Positions 6,889 to 15,311 are shown, counted from the stretch's first letter. The stretch: 20,413 bases of DNA from JAAYCB01 sp012744395 (GCA_028703175.1 JAQVNJ010000114.1:1-20413); one strand, 5' to 3'. Notes: generated by a model from the sequence alone, not told the origin. Made by a program: numbers and translations.

Positions 6889-8340
6889 TTATCCGCGAAT
6901 CTGGCGGAGGATGTGCCAGTAAGCGCCCCGCGCCCCGGCGGCGATCGCCTCGACCAGGACCGCGTTGTCGTTGTAATTGTGATCGTCGCGACCGCTTTCG
7001 GGCCGGACGCCCGCGGCGGATTCGTCTTCCGGCGCGAAAAACAGAGGATTGCCGCCGACCAGGTCGCGGACCAGGGCCGCCGGATTGTCGCCCAGGGCCG
7101 GGGCGAGGTAGAACGTCGGCCGCAGCAGGTCGAGCGGGCCGGAATAGTGCCGCCGGATCCCCTCGTCGCGCGTGAACCACTGCCGCCGGGCGACGAGCTC
7201 GGCCATCGGGGTGCCGGGATAGATGCGGACACCCAACGCGGCGCCGGCGCAGTCCGGCTCGATCGATTCGACGAACCGGATGGTCTCGGCGACCGTCGCG
7301 GGCGTCTCTCCCGGTCCACCCAAGAGCAGGTCGAGCATTACGGCGATTCCGTATCGCCGGCAGAGGCGGACGGCCGCGGCGAGGTCTTCCGCCCGATGCG
7401 GTTGGCGATAGGCGGCCAGCATGGCCGCGGAGGCGGAGTCGGCAGTGAAATTGATCCCCGCGCAGCCGGCGGCGGCCATCCGCCGGGCGAGCGCGTCGTC
7501 GAAGGGGACCACGGCCAGATAGGCATACCAGCGGACGCGGCCGCCCAGCTTGCGGGCGAGCAACGCGTCGCAAACCTCCCGCGCATGGCCGACCGGAAGA
7601 TTGAACTCGGCATCGCAGAGGTGCAGAACGTCGATTCCCTGGAGCAGGAGCGACTCGACCTCGTCGGCAACGTCGCCCGGCGGCCGCAGCCTGGCCGCCC
7701 TCCCCTTGGCGAGCCGGTCGGCGCAGTAAACGCAGGCACGGTCGCAGCCGCGCTTCGTTTCCAGGCCAATCTGCCCTCCGCGGCGAAAGTACGCCGCGTT
7801 GTCGACCGCCTTGCGGTCCGTGGGGACGTCGCACACCTCGGACCAGGCGGGACGGTTCGATCGCAGGCCGCCAGGCTGGCGCCAAATCAGGCCCGGCACC
7901 TGCTCCAGCCCTCTTCCGGAGCCGACCGCGCGAGCCAGCAGCGGCAGCGCCGCCTCGCCATCGCCGCGAATGCCGAATTCGGCCCCCGCTTGCCGCAAGA
8001 TCGCCTCGGCAAAGATCGAAAACCCCACGCCGCCAAGAACGATCGGGGCGTCGGTAAGCCCGCGAATCTGCTCAAGCAGCGACTCCAGTTGCGGGACGAA
8101 CGATTGCCCGCTCGGCCAGAAGCAGTCGTCGGCGTTGCGGAAGGAGACGCCCACGAGCCGAGGCTGCCGCTGCCGCAAGGCGCGCTCCAACTCCGCCGCC
8201 GGGTCTTCCGCGAGAGCCAGGTCGGCAATCTCCACGCGGCAGCCCGAGCGCCGGGCCGCCTCGGCCGTGTATTCGAGCCCCACCGGCGCGATCGGCGGGG
8301 TGATCCGGTTGCCGTTGATCAGTACGAGGGGAGGATCCAT
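6889..8340 (-). CDS. Radical SAM protein with N-terminal B12-binding-like domain, function unknown
   Basis: The product is 483 residues from ATG 8340, which has CAAGG nine bases upstream. The frame could also start at GTG 8373. Residues 1-140 look like a cobalamin-binding Rossmann domain (LVLINGNRITPPIAPVGLEY, then LVGVSFRNADD and PIVLGGVGFSIFAEAIL). The DxHxxG motif of base-off cobalamin binders is absent, as is common in this radical SAM class. The SAM-cleaving cluster motif CDRACVYC has Cys at 199, 203 and 206, and the TIM-barrel continues through LCDAEFNLP, FTADSAS and LGGPGET. The C-terminal end has a distinctive DHNYNDNAVLVEAI...GARGAYWHIL segment. Such enzymes methylate unactivated carbon or phosphorus or rearrange rings, but the substrate is not evident. 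It stands alone and diverges from the Gfo/Idh/MocA gene. The fold is firm and the function is open. Confidence 0.9.
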   Translation of the reverse strand: MDPPLVLINGNRITPPIAPVGLEYTAEAARRSGCRVEIADLALAEDPAAELERALRQRQPRLVGVSFRNADDCFWPSGQSFVPQLESLLEQIRGLTDAPIVLGGVGFSIFAEAILRQAGAEFGIRGDGEAALPLLARAVGSGRGLEQVPGLIWRQPGGLRSNRPAWSEVCDVPTDRKAVDNAAYFRRGGQIGLETKRGCDRACVYCADRLAKGRAARLRPPGDVADEVESLLLQGIDVLHLCDAEFNLPVGHAREVCDALLARKLGGRVRWYAYLAVVPFDDALARRMAAAGCAGINFTADSASAAMLAAYRQPHRAEDLAAAVRLCRRYGIAVMLDLLLGGPGETPATVAETIRFVESIEPDCAGAALGVRIYPGTPMAELVARRQWFTRDEGIRRHYSGPLDLLRPTFYLAPALGDNPAALVRDLVGGNPLFFAPEDESAAGVRPESGRDDHNYNDNAVLVEAIAAGARGAYWHILRQIRG

Positions 8341-8455
8341 GGCGGGCGGCCTTGTTTCACCTGGGATTTGCACGCCGCGCCGCGATCTGTCAGACTCACG
8401 GTCTGCCGGCGGGCGTTGCTACTGGCAAGGTTCACGACCGGAGTCCCTCCCGTTC

Positions 8456-8474
8456 GCCGTTGCCGATCAACGGC
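8456..8474. promoter_or_regulatory. Palindrome between divergent genes, possible operator
   Basis: GCCGTTG-CCGAT-CAACGGC is a perfect 7-bp inverted repeat with a 5-nt spacer. It sits between the divergent radical SAM and Gfo/Idh/MocA genes and has no T-run on either side, so it is not a typical terminator. It could bind a dimeric regulator; chance is also possible. Confidence 0.3.
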
Positions 8475-8518
8475 CCAGTCCTGCCCATGGGATGATTGGG
8501 AATCGAACCGTGCCTTGC

Positions 8519-8548
8519 TTGTTGGCGGGGCCTCGCGGCAATCATACT
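8519..8548 (+). promoter_or_regulatory. Weak candidate promoter for the Gfo/Idh/MocA gene
   Basis: TTGTTG (8519-8524) and CATACT (8543-8548) are separated by 18 bp and lie about 40 bp before the start codon. The matches are 3/6 and 4/6, so the call rests largely on position. Confidence 0.22.
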
Positions 8549-8586
8549 TGGGAGAGTGCCTTTTCGCAAAAAACGCGCAGGGAGAC

Positions 8587-9915
8587 ATGACCGTGGACAC
8601 AACCAGACGGATTGGCCGACGGAGCCTGTTGAAGCGGACCGCGGCGGCGGCTGGGGCGCTGGCCGCTCCCTACCTGATCCCTTCCGGCCTGCTCGCCGCC
8701 GCGGGGCGGCCCGGGCCGAACGACCGCATTGGCGTGGCGGGGATTGGCGTCGGGCGCCAGGGCAGCGGCGTGTTTCGCGCCGCCGCCGGCTCGCCCTTGG
8801 GCCGGCCGATCGCCGTGGCCGATGCCAACATCAGGCGGGCCGGCGAGATCGCCGCGAAGATCGGCATCGAACCCTACCAGGATTACCGAAAGCTGCTGGA
8901 GCGGAAGGACGTCGACGCGATCACCACGGCGACTCCCGACCACTGGCGGGCCCTCGTCTCGATCCACGCCTGCCAGGCCGGCAAGGACGTCTATGCCGAG
9001 AAACCGATGTCGCTGACGATCCGCGAGGGACGCTTGATGGTCGAGACGGTCCGCAAGTATGGCCGCGTGTTCCAGACGGGCAGCCAGCAGCGCTCGCAAG
9101 CGGAGAATCGCTTCGGCTGCGAACTGGTGCGAAACGGGCGGATCGGCACGATCCACGCCGTGATCGGCGCCAACTACCCAAGCCCCTGGGAGTGCGCCCT
9201 GCCGGCGCAGCCGCTGCCCGACGGCCTCGATTGGGACATGTGGTGCGGCCCGACCGAACCGGTCCCCTATCACATCGATCTGTGCACGCCCCGGGCCAAC
9301 CCCGGCTGGATCTCGTTCCGGGCGTATTCCGGGGGCGAAATGACCGGCTGGGGCGCCCACGGGCTGGACCAGATCCAATGGGCCCTCGGCATGGACGACA
9401 CCGGCCCGGTCGAAATTTGGACGGAGGGCCCCGAGTTCGATCCGCCCGTCTATCGAGAGCCCGAATCGCGCAGCCGGGGCGAGAAACTCTGCGGCAGGCC
9501 GATGATCTTCTATCGCTATGCCAATCGCGTGACCGTGAAACTCGACAGCGGAAACCCGGGCGGCGGCATCTTCATCGGCGACAAGGGAAAGATCGAGATC
9601 TTCCGCGGCAAGGTCACCTCGAATCCGCCCGAAGTGGTTGAAGAACCGATCCGCGACGACGAGATCCATCTCTACGAGAGCACCAACCACATCGGCAACT
9701 GGCTCGAATGCATCAAGTCGCGCGAGAAGCCGATCGCCGACGTCGAGATCGGCCACCGGTCAACGACGGTCTGCCACCTGGGCAACATCGCCCGCTGGGT
9801 CGGCCGCAAGCTGCAATGGGATCCGGTCAAGGAAGTCTTCCCCGGCGACGAGGAGGCCAACGCCTACCTGGATCGTCCGCGCCGGAAAGGCTACCAACTC
9901 CCCGAGAGAATCTGA
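8587..9915 (+). CDS. Gfo/Idh/MocA family oxidoreductase with Tat signal
   Basis: The product is 442 residues from ATG 8587. AGGGAG lies only 2-4 nt before this ATG, so GTG at 8593 (spacing 8) is an equally good start and costs two residues. A Tat signal occupies residues 7-40: twin Arg in GRRSLLKR (R11, R12), then a hydrophobic Ala-rich stretch ending near LLAAAG. The NAD(P)-binding Rossmann fold starts at RIGVAGIGVGRQGSG (48-61), and the family catalytic EKP is at 138-140 (GKDVYAEKPMSL). The C-terminal half has GWGAHGLDQIQWALG and GNWLECIKSREKP, typical of the planctomycete branch. Such proteins oxidise or reduce sugars, inositols or their derivatives, and a Tat leader implies export with cofactor bound. 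The substrate is unknown. An inverted repeat lies 22 bp after the stop. Confidence 0.93.
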   Translation: MTVDTTRRIGRRSLLKRTAAAAGALAAPYLIPSGLLAAAGRPGPNDRIGVAGIGVGRQGSGVFRAAAGSPLGRPIAVADANIRRAGEIAAKIGIEPYQDYRKLLERKDVDAITTATPDHWRALVSIHACQAGKDVYAEKPMSLTIREGRLMVETVRKYGRVFQTGSQQRSQAENRFGCELVRNGRIGTIHAVIGANYPSPWECALPAQPLPDGLDWDMWCGPTEPVPYHIDLCTPRANPGWISFRAYSGGEMTGWGAHGLDQIQWALGMDDTGPVEIWTEGPEFDPPVYREPESRSRGEKLCGRPMIFYRYANRVTVKLDSGNPGGGIFIGDKGKIEIFRGKVTSNPPEVVEEPIRDDEIHLYESTNHIGNWLECIKSREKPIADVEIGHRSTTVCHLGNIARWVGRKLQWDPVKEVFPGDEEANAYLDRPRRKGYQLPERI

Positions 9916-9936
9916 CCGGCGCCGGCATTCGTGGCA

Positions 9937-9966
9937 GGGAATCCACTCCGTCGGGAGCCGATTCCC
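9937..9966. terminator. Nested hairpin between convergent genes
   Basis: GGGAATC (9937-9943) pairs with GATTCCC (9960-9966). Inside, after a symmetric 2x2 bulge, CTCC pairs with GGAG around a GTCG loop. It lies 22 bp after the Gfo/Idh/MocA stop and faces the 61-residue gene from the other side. No U-run follows on either strand, so it may act as a transcript-end stabiliser rather than an intrinsic terminator. Confidence 0.4.
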
Positions 9967-10077
9967 GCGCACGCCGTCAGACCCCCCGCGATTGGGCCAG
10001 CCGTTCCCGGCTCGGAGCCGCCACGCGCCGCCGGTTCGCGCTGGCCGCCGGTCTGGGCAGGCAGGCCGGCGTCCCGC

Positions 10078-10263
10078 TCAATCCTCGTCCTCCGCGTCGG
10101 GGAACTCGAGCATCGCGTCGTACGCCTGTTCATAGTCGGAATACGGACCGGGGTCGACGATCACCCCACCGAGGCGAACCGCGGTCTCCTCCGCAGTCCC
10201 GCCCTCGGCAACACTCGCCACGCTGAGCCCGTCGTCTGTCTCGACAATCACATACCAACTCAT
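10078..10263 (-). CDS. Small acidic protein of unknown function (61 aa)
   Basis: The ATG at 10263 is preceded by AAGGAG at 6 nt, one of the best ribosome binding sites in the window, which is the main reason to accept this short frame. The protein starts MSWYVIVETDDGLSVASVAEG and ends in the acidic tail EFPDAEDED. It has about sixteen Asp/Glu, a single Arg and no Lys. The pattern suggests one small alpha/beta domain (an initial strand WYVIVE, a second strand around GGVIVDPG, then a helix YEQAYDAMLEF). No signal peptide or membrane segment is present. It lies 78 bp downstream of the REC-ATPase gene on the same strand and may share its transcript. I do not recognise a named family. Confidence 0.75.
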   Translation of the reverse strand: MSWYVIVETDDGLSVASVAEGGTAEETAVRLGGVIVDPGPYSDYEQAYDAMLEFPDAEDED

Positions 10264-10341
10264 CGCGTACTCCTTATTTTGAAGAGTGCGGTTTTGAGCA
10301 AGTCGCCGTTTCGTTGGCCGTGCGCGGCCTGGCGCGCCGCC

Positions 10342-11238
10342 CTACGGCGAGTGGTCGGAGCGCCGCTTGACCAGCGTCACCGAGTTGCCAAGATCATTAT
10401 AGGAGACTTCGTCCATGAAGGACCGCATCAGGAGAACACCGCGGCCGGCCGCCTTCTCCAGGTTGGCCGGGTCGGTGGGGTCGGGCAGCGAATTCGGATC
10501 GAACCCGCGGCCTTGATCGCGGATCACGAACTTCGCCCGCTCCCGCGAGAGCGTCGATTCGACGAAAATCCTCCGCTCGCAGAACGGGGGGCACGCGCGG
10601 CGTTCGGTGACCAGCTGGTAGTAGGCCTCGTCGTCCACTCCGCGGAGCTCGGAGCCCACTTCGAGGTTGCCGTGGCAGAGCGCATTGACCAGGGATTCTT
10701 CCAGCGCGATCCCGATCCGCATCCGGTCCGATTCGTCCCAGAGTTCGAACCGTTCGGCCGATTCGAGCAGATGAGAAACCAGCGGGGGGATGAGCTTGTT
10801 GTCGTTGTCCAGCTCGAACTTGGAGAAGGTCTCCGTCAGGCAGCACATCAATCGGCTCACCGTTCGCTGGTGGCTCGCCAGTTCAAGCACCTGGTGGACC
10901 GTGTCGAGCAGCCGCTGCGAAAGGACCCGCTTGGGGACGTAACTGGCCGCACCTCGCTGCAAGGCCTGGACGCAGATCTCCTCGTTGCCCGCCGAGGTCA
11001 TCAGGATCACGGGGACCGCCGGGTAGGAGCTGCGGACCATGGCCACCAGTTCAAGGCCGTCCAGCTCCGGCATCACCAGATCCGTCAGCACCAGGTCCGG
11101 CAATTCTTCACGAATCTTCTCCAGCCCATCGGTTCCATGGATCGCATACCGAACGGAGAAACCGCCGTCCTTTTCCAAGAGCCCGCCCGCCAGCCGCCGA
11201 TCGACCGCCGAGTCGTCCACTACCAGAATGCTCGTCAT
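10342..11238 (-). CDS. Response regulator fused to anti-sigma-type (RsbW-like) HATPase
   Basis: 298 residues. Residues 1-120 are a complete receiver domain: acidic pair D8/D9, phospho-acceptor D53 in LVLTDLVMPELDG, T81 and K103. After a linker, residues 140-295 are a GHKL ATPase of the HATPase_c_2/RsbW-SpoIIAB type: N-box EESLVNALCHGN (E180/E181, N185), G1 box DQGRGFDP (from D241), and G2-like GRGVLLM (265-271). It has no H-box, so it is not a histidine kinase. By family knowledge, the output would be Ser/Thr phosphorylation of, or binding to, an anti-sigma antagonist or sigma factor. GAGAGAGAGC precedes the ATG. It follows the hybrid kinase gene by 138 bp on the same strand and is a likely target of that kinase's HPt domain. 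No STAS-domain antagonist is encoded in the window. Confidence 0.92.
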   Translation of the reverse strand: MTSILVVDDSAVDRRLAGGLLEKDGGFSVRYAIHGTDGLEKIREELPDLVLTDLVMPELDGLELVAMVRSSYPAVPVILMTSAGNEEICVQALQRGAASYVPKRVLSQRLLDTVHQVLELASHQRTVSRLMCCLTETFSKFELDNDNKLIPPLVSHLLESAERFELWDESDRMRIGIALEESLVNALCHGNLEVGSELRGVDDEAYYQLVTERRACPPFCERRIFVESTLSRERAKFVIRDQGRGFDPNSLPDPTDPANLEKAAGRGVLLMRSFMDEVSYNDLGNSVTLVKRRSDHSP

Positions 11239-11376
11239 TCGCTCTCTCTCTCAATGCCGAGTGCCCGACCCTGCATCCCAAAGCCGCCCGGGCGACCGTG
11301 GAGCCGATCCCGAAGCGACCGGCGAAGGAGGTTCCGGCGATCAGCATTTCTACGCCTTGCGTTGGGAACTGGGTTC

Positions 11377-14300
11377 TCAGGAACGGCCGCCCTGTAAGTA
11401 GTCTAGCAGACAGGGGGCCAATTGTTCCATGAGGGCCCGGAGACTTGCCAATCCCTCGCCGGCCTCCTGCAATCTTCCTTCCAGCCCCATTTTTTCCAGG
11501 GAAAACGCCAGGTCAAAACCGCGTGGCACCCCGAAATAACGCATCGATCCCTTCAGCGTATGCGCCGCGCGGCGGAAGGCCAGCGCGTCCTGCTGCTTCA
11601 CGGCGTCCGCCAGGGCCGCCAGTGTCCGGGGCGCCTCCTCCAGGTAGGCCTGGATCACCTCGCGGAGCAACTGTTCATCCCCCCCCACGGTGGCGAGCGC
11701 CACATGGGGATCAAACAGGGCATCGGCGGACTGGCCGACCCCTGGCTCGGGCTGCGGCCCCTCGGCTTGACCGGCCGCACGGCTGGAGAGGTCCGCCACG
11801 GGGCCGGCTGCCGCCCCCTCGGCGACGTATTCCGGCCCGAGGACGTCGGCGATTGCCTCGAACAGCCGATGGAAATGGATCGGTTTGGAGACGTAGCCGT
11901 CCATGCCCGCCGTCAGGCACCGCTCCTGGTCGCCCCGCATGGCGTGGGCGGTCATGGCGATGATCGGAGTCCGCCGCCCCGAACCGGCCTCCAGCCGGCG
12001 AATCGCCGCGGTCGCGTCGAGACCGTCCATCTCGGGCATTTGGACATCCATGAGCACGACGTCGTAGCTCTCCGACTGCCATTTCTCAATCACTGCGCGG
12101 CCCGTGTTGGCCAGCGCGACACTGTGGCCGTTCCGGTCGAGGATGCCGCAAACCAGCTTCTGGCCGACGAGGCTGTCCTCGGCGACGAGAATTTTCAGCG
12201 GGCGCAATCGCTTGGACACTTCGTCGATCGCGGGAATCTCGTGCTCGCCGATCCGCGGCCCGATCCCGATCACCGAGATGATCGCGTTGAGCAATTCCGA
12301 GCGCCGGATCGGCTTGGTCAGCGAGCCGGCCGCGCCCATCTCCTCGCAGCGTGCGACGTCACCGGCGCGATCGCTCGAGGTGAGCATCATGATCACCCGC
12401 GCCGCTCCGGCGGAGTCGGCGATGATCTGCTCCGCCAGGGCAAATCCGTCCGGCGACATCGTCGAGTCGATCAGGACGACGTCGAAGGGGTGCGGGCCGG
12501 AAACCGAATCGGCCAGCCGCACGAGCGCCTCCTCGGCGCCGGCCACGGCCGTCGAAGCGACGTTCCAACTGGCCAACGCTTCCTGGAGAATCTGCCGTGC
12601 CGCGGCATTGTCGTCGACAATCAGCACGGAGACTTCCGACAGCTCGTCCGGCCGTTTTGGCAGCGGCTCCTCGGCGGCCCGTTCGAAGGGCAGGACGACG
12701 CGAAACACGCTCCCCTTGCCCTCCTCGCTTTCGACGCGGATTGTCCCGCCGAGAAGTTCCACGAGCTTGCGCGTGATGGCAAGCCCCAGACCGGTTCCGC
12801 CGTACTGCCGCGTGGTGCTGGCGTCGGCCTGTTCGAATGCGCCGAAAATCGTCGTCAGCTTTGAGCGGGGGATGCCGATTCCCGTATCGATCACGCTCAG
12901 ATCGATCCACACCCGATCGTCGCCCTTGTCCAAGGCGGAGACTTCCATGATGACCTGGCCGGCGTGCGTGAACTTGATCGCGTTGCCGACGAGGTTGACG
13001 ATGATCTGCCGCAGCCGGGCGCTGTCGCCGACAACCCGGCGGGGGGTCCCGGGAAGAATCCGGTAGGCGATCTCCAGCGATTTCTCATGGGCCCGCACGG
13101 AGAGAAACTTCATCATTCCCCCGAGCGATTCGTAGAGATCGAACGCTTCGGCGGCCACATCGTACTTGCCGGCTTCGATCTTCGAGAAATCGAGGATGTC
13201 GTTGATCACGGTCACGAGCGACTCGCCGGACTCCTTGACGACCGACAGGTGTTCGCGCTGGTGGGGCGTAAGGGGGCCGCCCAGGACCAGTTCGGTCATC
13301 CCGAGGATGGCGTTCATCGGGGTGCGGATCTCGTGGCTCACGTTGGCCAAGAACGCGCTTTTGGCGCGGCTCGCCGCTTCCGCCGCCAGCTTCGCCCGCT
13401 CCAGCGCCGCCTCGGCCTCCTTCCGCTCCGTCACGTCCCAGAAGACCACCTGGATCCCGACGATCTTGCCGGCCGCGTCGCGGACCGGCGATTTCATCAC
13501 GTGCACGTAGCGCGTCCGCCCGTCCTGCACGTTCTGTTCCTCGTCATCGAACAACCGGCCGGTCTCGGCGACCGATTGATCGTCGCGGCGATACTTCCTG
13601 GCGAGTGCTTCGGGATACAAATTGAAGTCGGTCTTGCCGACGATCTCGTCGATCGATCTTCCCAACAGGGCGCAGAAGGATCGGTTGGCGAATGTGAACC
13701 TGCCCTGGCAATCCTTGCGGAGAACATGCACGGGCAGGTTCTCCACCAGCGAGGAATAAAGGGCCTCGGAATCTCTCAGTCCCTGCTCGGTCCGCTCGCG
13801 CTCGGCGATCTCCGCCGCCAGCTGCCGGTTGGCCTCCCGCAATTCTCCCGTTCGCCGCACGACGAGGCGTTCCACCTTCTCGGCGCGGGAGAGGACGTCG
13901 TTCAGGTAGAGCATGAGAAGCCCCGTCACCAGGAGCGAGGCCACCGCGCTGGCGGTCGGCAACGGCCGCCGCAGATTCCTCCAGTAGACGTCCGTCGGCG
14001 TGCAGAGCACGGACCAGTCGCAGCCGGGAGTGTTCAACGGCGAGCGCAGCCCCCAGCCCTCTTCTTGGGCAATTCGCGGATCGGAGACGAGCAGGAAGGG
14101 CTCGATCCGCGCGGGCGAGGCCTGCCAATACATCAATTCCCTGCCGATCGGCAGGGAATGATCGTAAATCTGCACATCGATTCCCAGCGACTTGCCGAAG
14201 CCGATTGCCCGCTGCATCAAGTCGCTGAACTTGAAGACCCCCACGTAGAAGCCCTGCAGACTGCCGCGCCGCTCGTCGACGGCCGCCTCGTCGACGTCGC

Positions 14301-14958
14301 GGAGATAGACGGGCGTGAAGGCGATCATCTTGCGATCGCTGACTTTCTCCTCGTCGCTGAAATAGACGCTCGAGACGATCGTCCGATTGCCGCTGTCGCG
14401 GGCGGCCTCCATGGCGTTGTGTACGACCTTGTTGGAGATGAAGCCCTCGCCCTCGCGGAGGAAACGGTAGCCCGGCGGCACAACGTATTCAATCACGAAC
14501 CGCCCCGCCGAGGTTGGGGCGTCCTCCTGGGAGCCCGCCTGGGCGGGATCGACTTGCGCGTTGCCCGCATCCTCTCCCGATGCCTGCCGGGGCAACCAGG
14601 CCAGCGCTTCGGTGCCCCGATTGTCGCGCATGAAGTGCTTCGTGAACGCCTCGAACTCCTCGACCTCAACCTGGCGGGAACCGCTGTGGAACGCCGCCAG
14701 GGCGTCGAGTACGGCCAGGCTGACCGTCAATTCGCGTTCCATCGCGCCGACGCGGAGTTGTGCGTCGAAACGGAACTGGGCATCGATCCAATCGTTCTCC
14801 TGCCGCCGCAACGCGATCAGCAACACCAGGGCCACCAGCAGTCCCGTGACGGCCACGGCGGCAAGGGCCAGGCGGCGGGACTTCTTCGACCACGTCTGAC
14901 CCGGGGCCGAGACGGGCTCAATCTCGTAGAATCCGGAGTCTCCGACGGAAAACGCCAT
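11377..14958 (-). CDS. Hybrid sensor histidine kinase: CHASE-PAS-HisKA-HATPase-REC-REC-HPt
   Basis: The start is placed at ATG 14958 (MAFSVGDSGFYEIEP), giving 1193 residues. The frame stays open to 15144, but that extension is Arg-rich and unlike coding sequence. Approximate layout: TM1 28-50; periplasmic CHASE-type sensor 85-320 (FRFDAQLRVGAMERELTVSL, then LAWLPR and RFVIEYVVPPGYRF); TM2 333-352; coiled coil 358-395; PAS 396-513; HisKA with NVSHEIRTPMNAILGM (phospho-His H542); HATPase with N-box N659, DTGIGI from D691 and GGTGLGL near 720-726; REC1 with D831 in LIDSTMSPDG; REC2 with D971 in LMDVQMPEMDG; HPt with H1133 in AHTLKGS. All phosphorelay residues are present. It senses an extracytoplasmic ligand, unknown here, and probably passes phosphate via HPt to the REC protein encoded next. 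The ribosome binding site is weak. Confidence 0.95.
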   Translation of the reverse strand: MAFSVGDSGFYEIEPVSAPGQTWSKKSRRLALAAVAVTGLLVALVLLIALRRQENDWIDAQFRFDAQLRVGAMERELTVSLAVLDALAAFHSGSRQVEVEEFEAFTKHFMRDNRGTEALAWLPRQASGEDAGNAQVDPAQAGSQEDAPTSAGRFVIEYVVPPGYRFLREGEGFISNKVVHNAMEAARDSGNRTIVSSVYFSDEEKVSDRKMIAFTPVYLRDVDEAAVDERRGSLQGFYVGVFKFSDLMQRAIGFGKSLGIDVQIYDHSLPIGRELMYWQASPARIEPFLLVSDPRIAQEEGWGLRSPLNTPGCDWSVLCTPTDVYWRNLRRPLPTASAVASLLVTGLLMLYLNDVLSRAEKVERLVVRRTGELREANRQLAAEIAERERTEQGLRDSEALYSSLVENLPVHVLRKDCQGRFTFANRSFCALLGRSIDEIVGKTDFNLYPEALARKYRRDDQSVAETGRLFDDEEQNVQDGRTRYVHVMKSPVRDAAGKIVGIQVVFWDVTERKEAEAALERAKLAAEAASRAKSAFLANVSHEIRTPMNAILGMTELVLGGPLTPHQREHLSVVKESGESLVTVINDILDFSKIEAGKYDVAAEAFDLYESLGGMMKFLSVRAHEKSLEIAYRILPGTPRRVVGDSARLRQIIVNLVGNAIKFTHAGQVIMEVSALDKGDDRVWIDLSVIDTGIGIPRSKLTTIFGAFEQADASTTRQYGGTGLGLAITRKLVELLGGTIRVESEEGKGSVFRVVLPFERAAEEPLPKRPDELSEVSVLIVDDNAAARQILQEALASWNVASTAVAGAEEALVRLADSVSGPHPFDVVLIDSTMSPDGFALAEQIIADSAGAARVIMMLTSSDRAGDVARCEEMGAAGSLTKPIRRSELLNAIISVIGIGPRIGEHEIPAIDEVSKRLRPLKILVAEDSLVGQKLVCGILDRNGHSVALANTGRAVIEKWQSESYDVVLMDVQMPEMDGLDATAAIRRLEAGSGRRTPIIAMTAHAMRGDQERCLTAGMDGYVSKPIHFHRLFEAIADVLGPEYVAEGAAAGPVADLSSRAAGQAEGPQPEPGVGQSADALFDPHVALATVGGDEQLLREVIQAYLEEAPRTLAALADAVKQQDALAFRRAAHTLKGSMRYFGVPRGFDLAFSLEKMGLEGRLQEAGEGLASLRALMEQLAPCLLDYLQGGRS

Positions 14959-15157
14959 TCGTGTCGCTCGGCGTCTAGGCCGCGCACAGGCACGTGCAAG
15001 GAACCTGGCCGCGACCGCCCAAAACCAACCCTGGAAGAACCCAGCCCAGCGGGAAGCGCCGCCCATCCACCCGGGGCCCCGATGCAACGTGCGCGGGCGA
15101 TTGGCGAGTCGGCAGAACGGAGACCGGCCCTTACGGCCCCCCATCCTTCGGGATGCT

Positions 15158-15185
15158 ATCCTACCACAGGCGTTGCCCGTGTCAA
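15158..15185 (-). promoter_or_regulatory. Promoter of the hybrid kinase gene
   Basis: The minus strand has a perfect TTGACA (15185-15180), a 16-bp spacer and TAGGAT (15163-15158). Transcription would start near 15151 and leave a leader of about 190 nt before ATG 14958. That start position also argues against translation from the ATG at 15144. Confidence 0.5.
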
Positions 15186-15196
15186 GAATTAAATGC

Positions 15197-15225
15197 TTGT
15201 AGGTTCCTATCGCCTGCCCTATGAT
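15197..15225 (+). promoter_or_regulatory. Promoter of the DUF4177-like gene
   Basis: TTGTAG (15197-15202) and TATGAT (15220-15225, 5/6 match) are separated by 17 bp, 86 bp before the GTG start. It is back to back with the kinase promoter, so the two genes could share regulation. Confidence 0.42.
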
Positions 15226-15311
15226 TGCGGCCGTGCCGCTCGTCTGCGCGAATCTGCCGAAAAGGCGGAAATTACCGTTGCGTTCGGTCCCTCCAAGTCA
15301 GGAGACTCGTC

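Noticed and set aside
6787..8586. 600 open codons in frame upstream of the Gfo/Idh/MocA start, which could look like a fusion protein
   Set aside because: This stretch is antisense to the radical SAM gene and resembles no protein. The Tat signal and ribosome binding site define the true start near 8587.
12964..15192. Long plus-strand open frame opposite the hybrid kinase
   Set aside because: It is a shadow of the kinase coding sequence, whose catalytic motifs are all intact on the minus strand.
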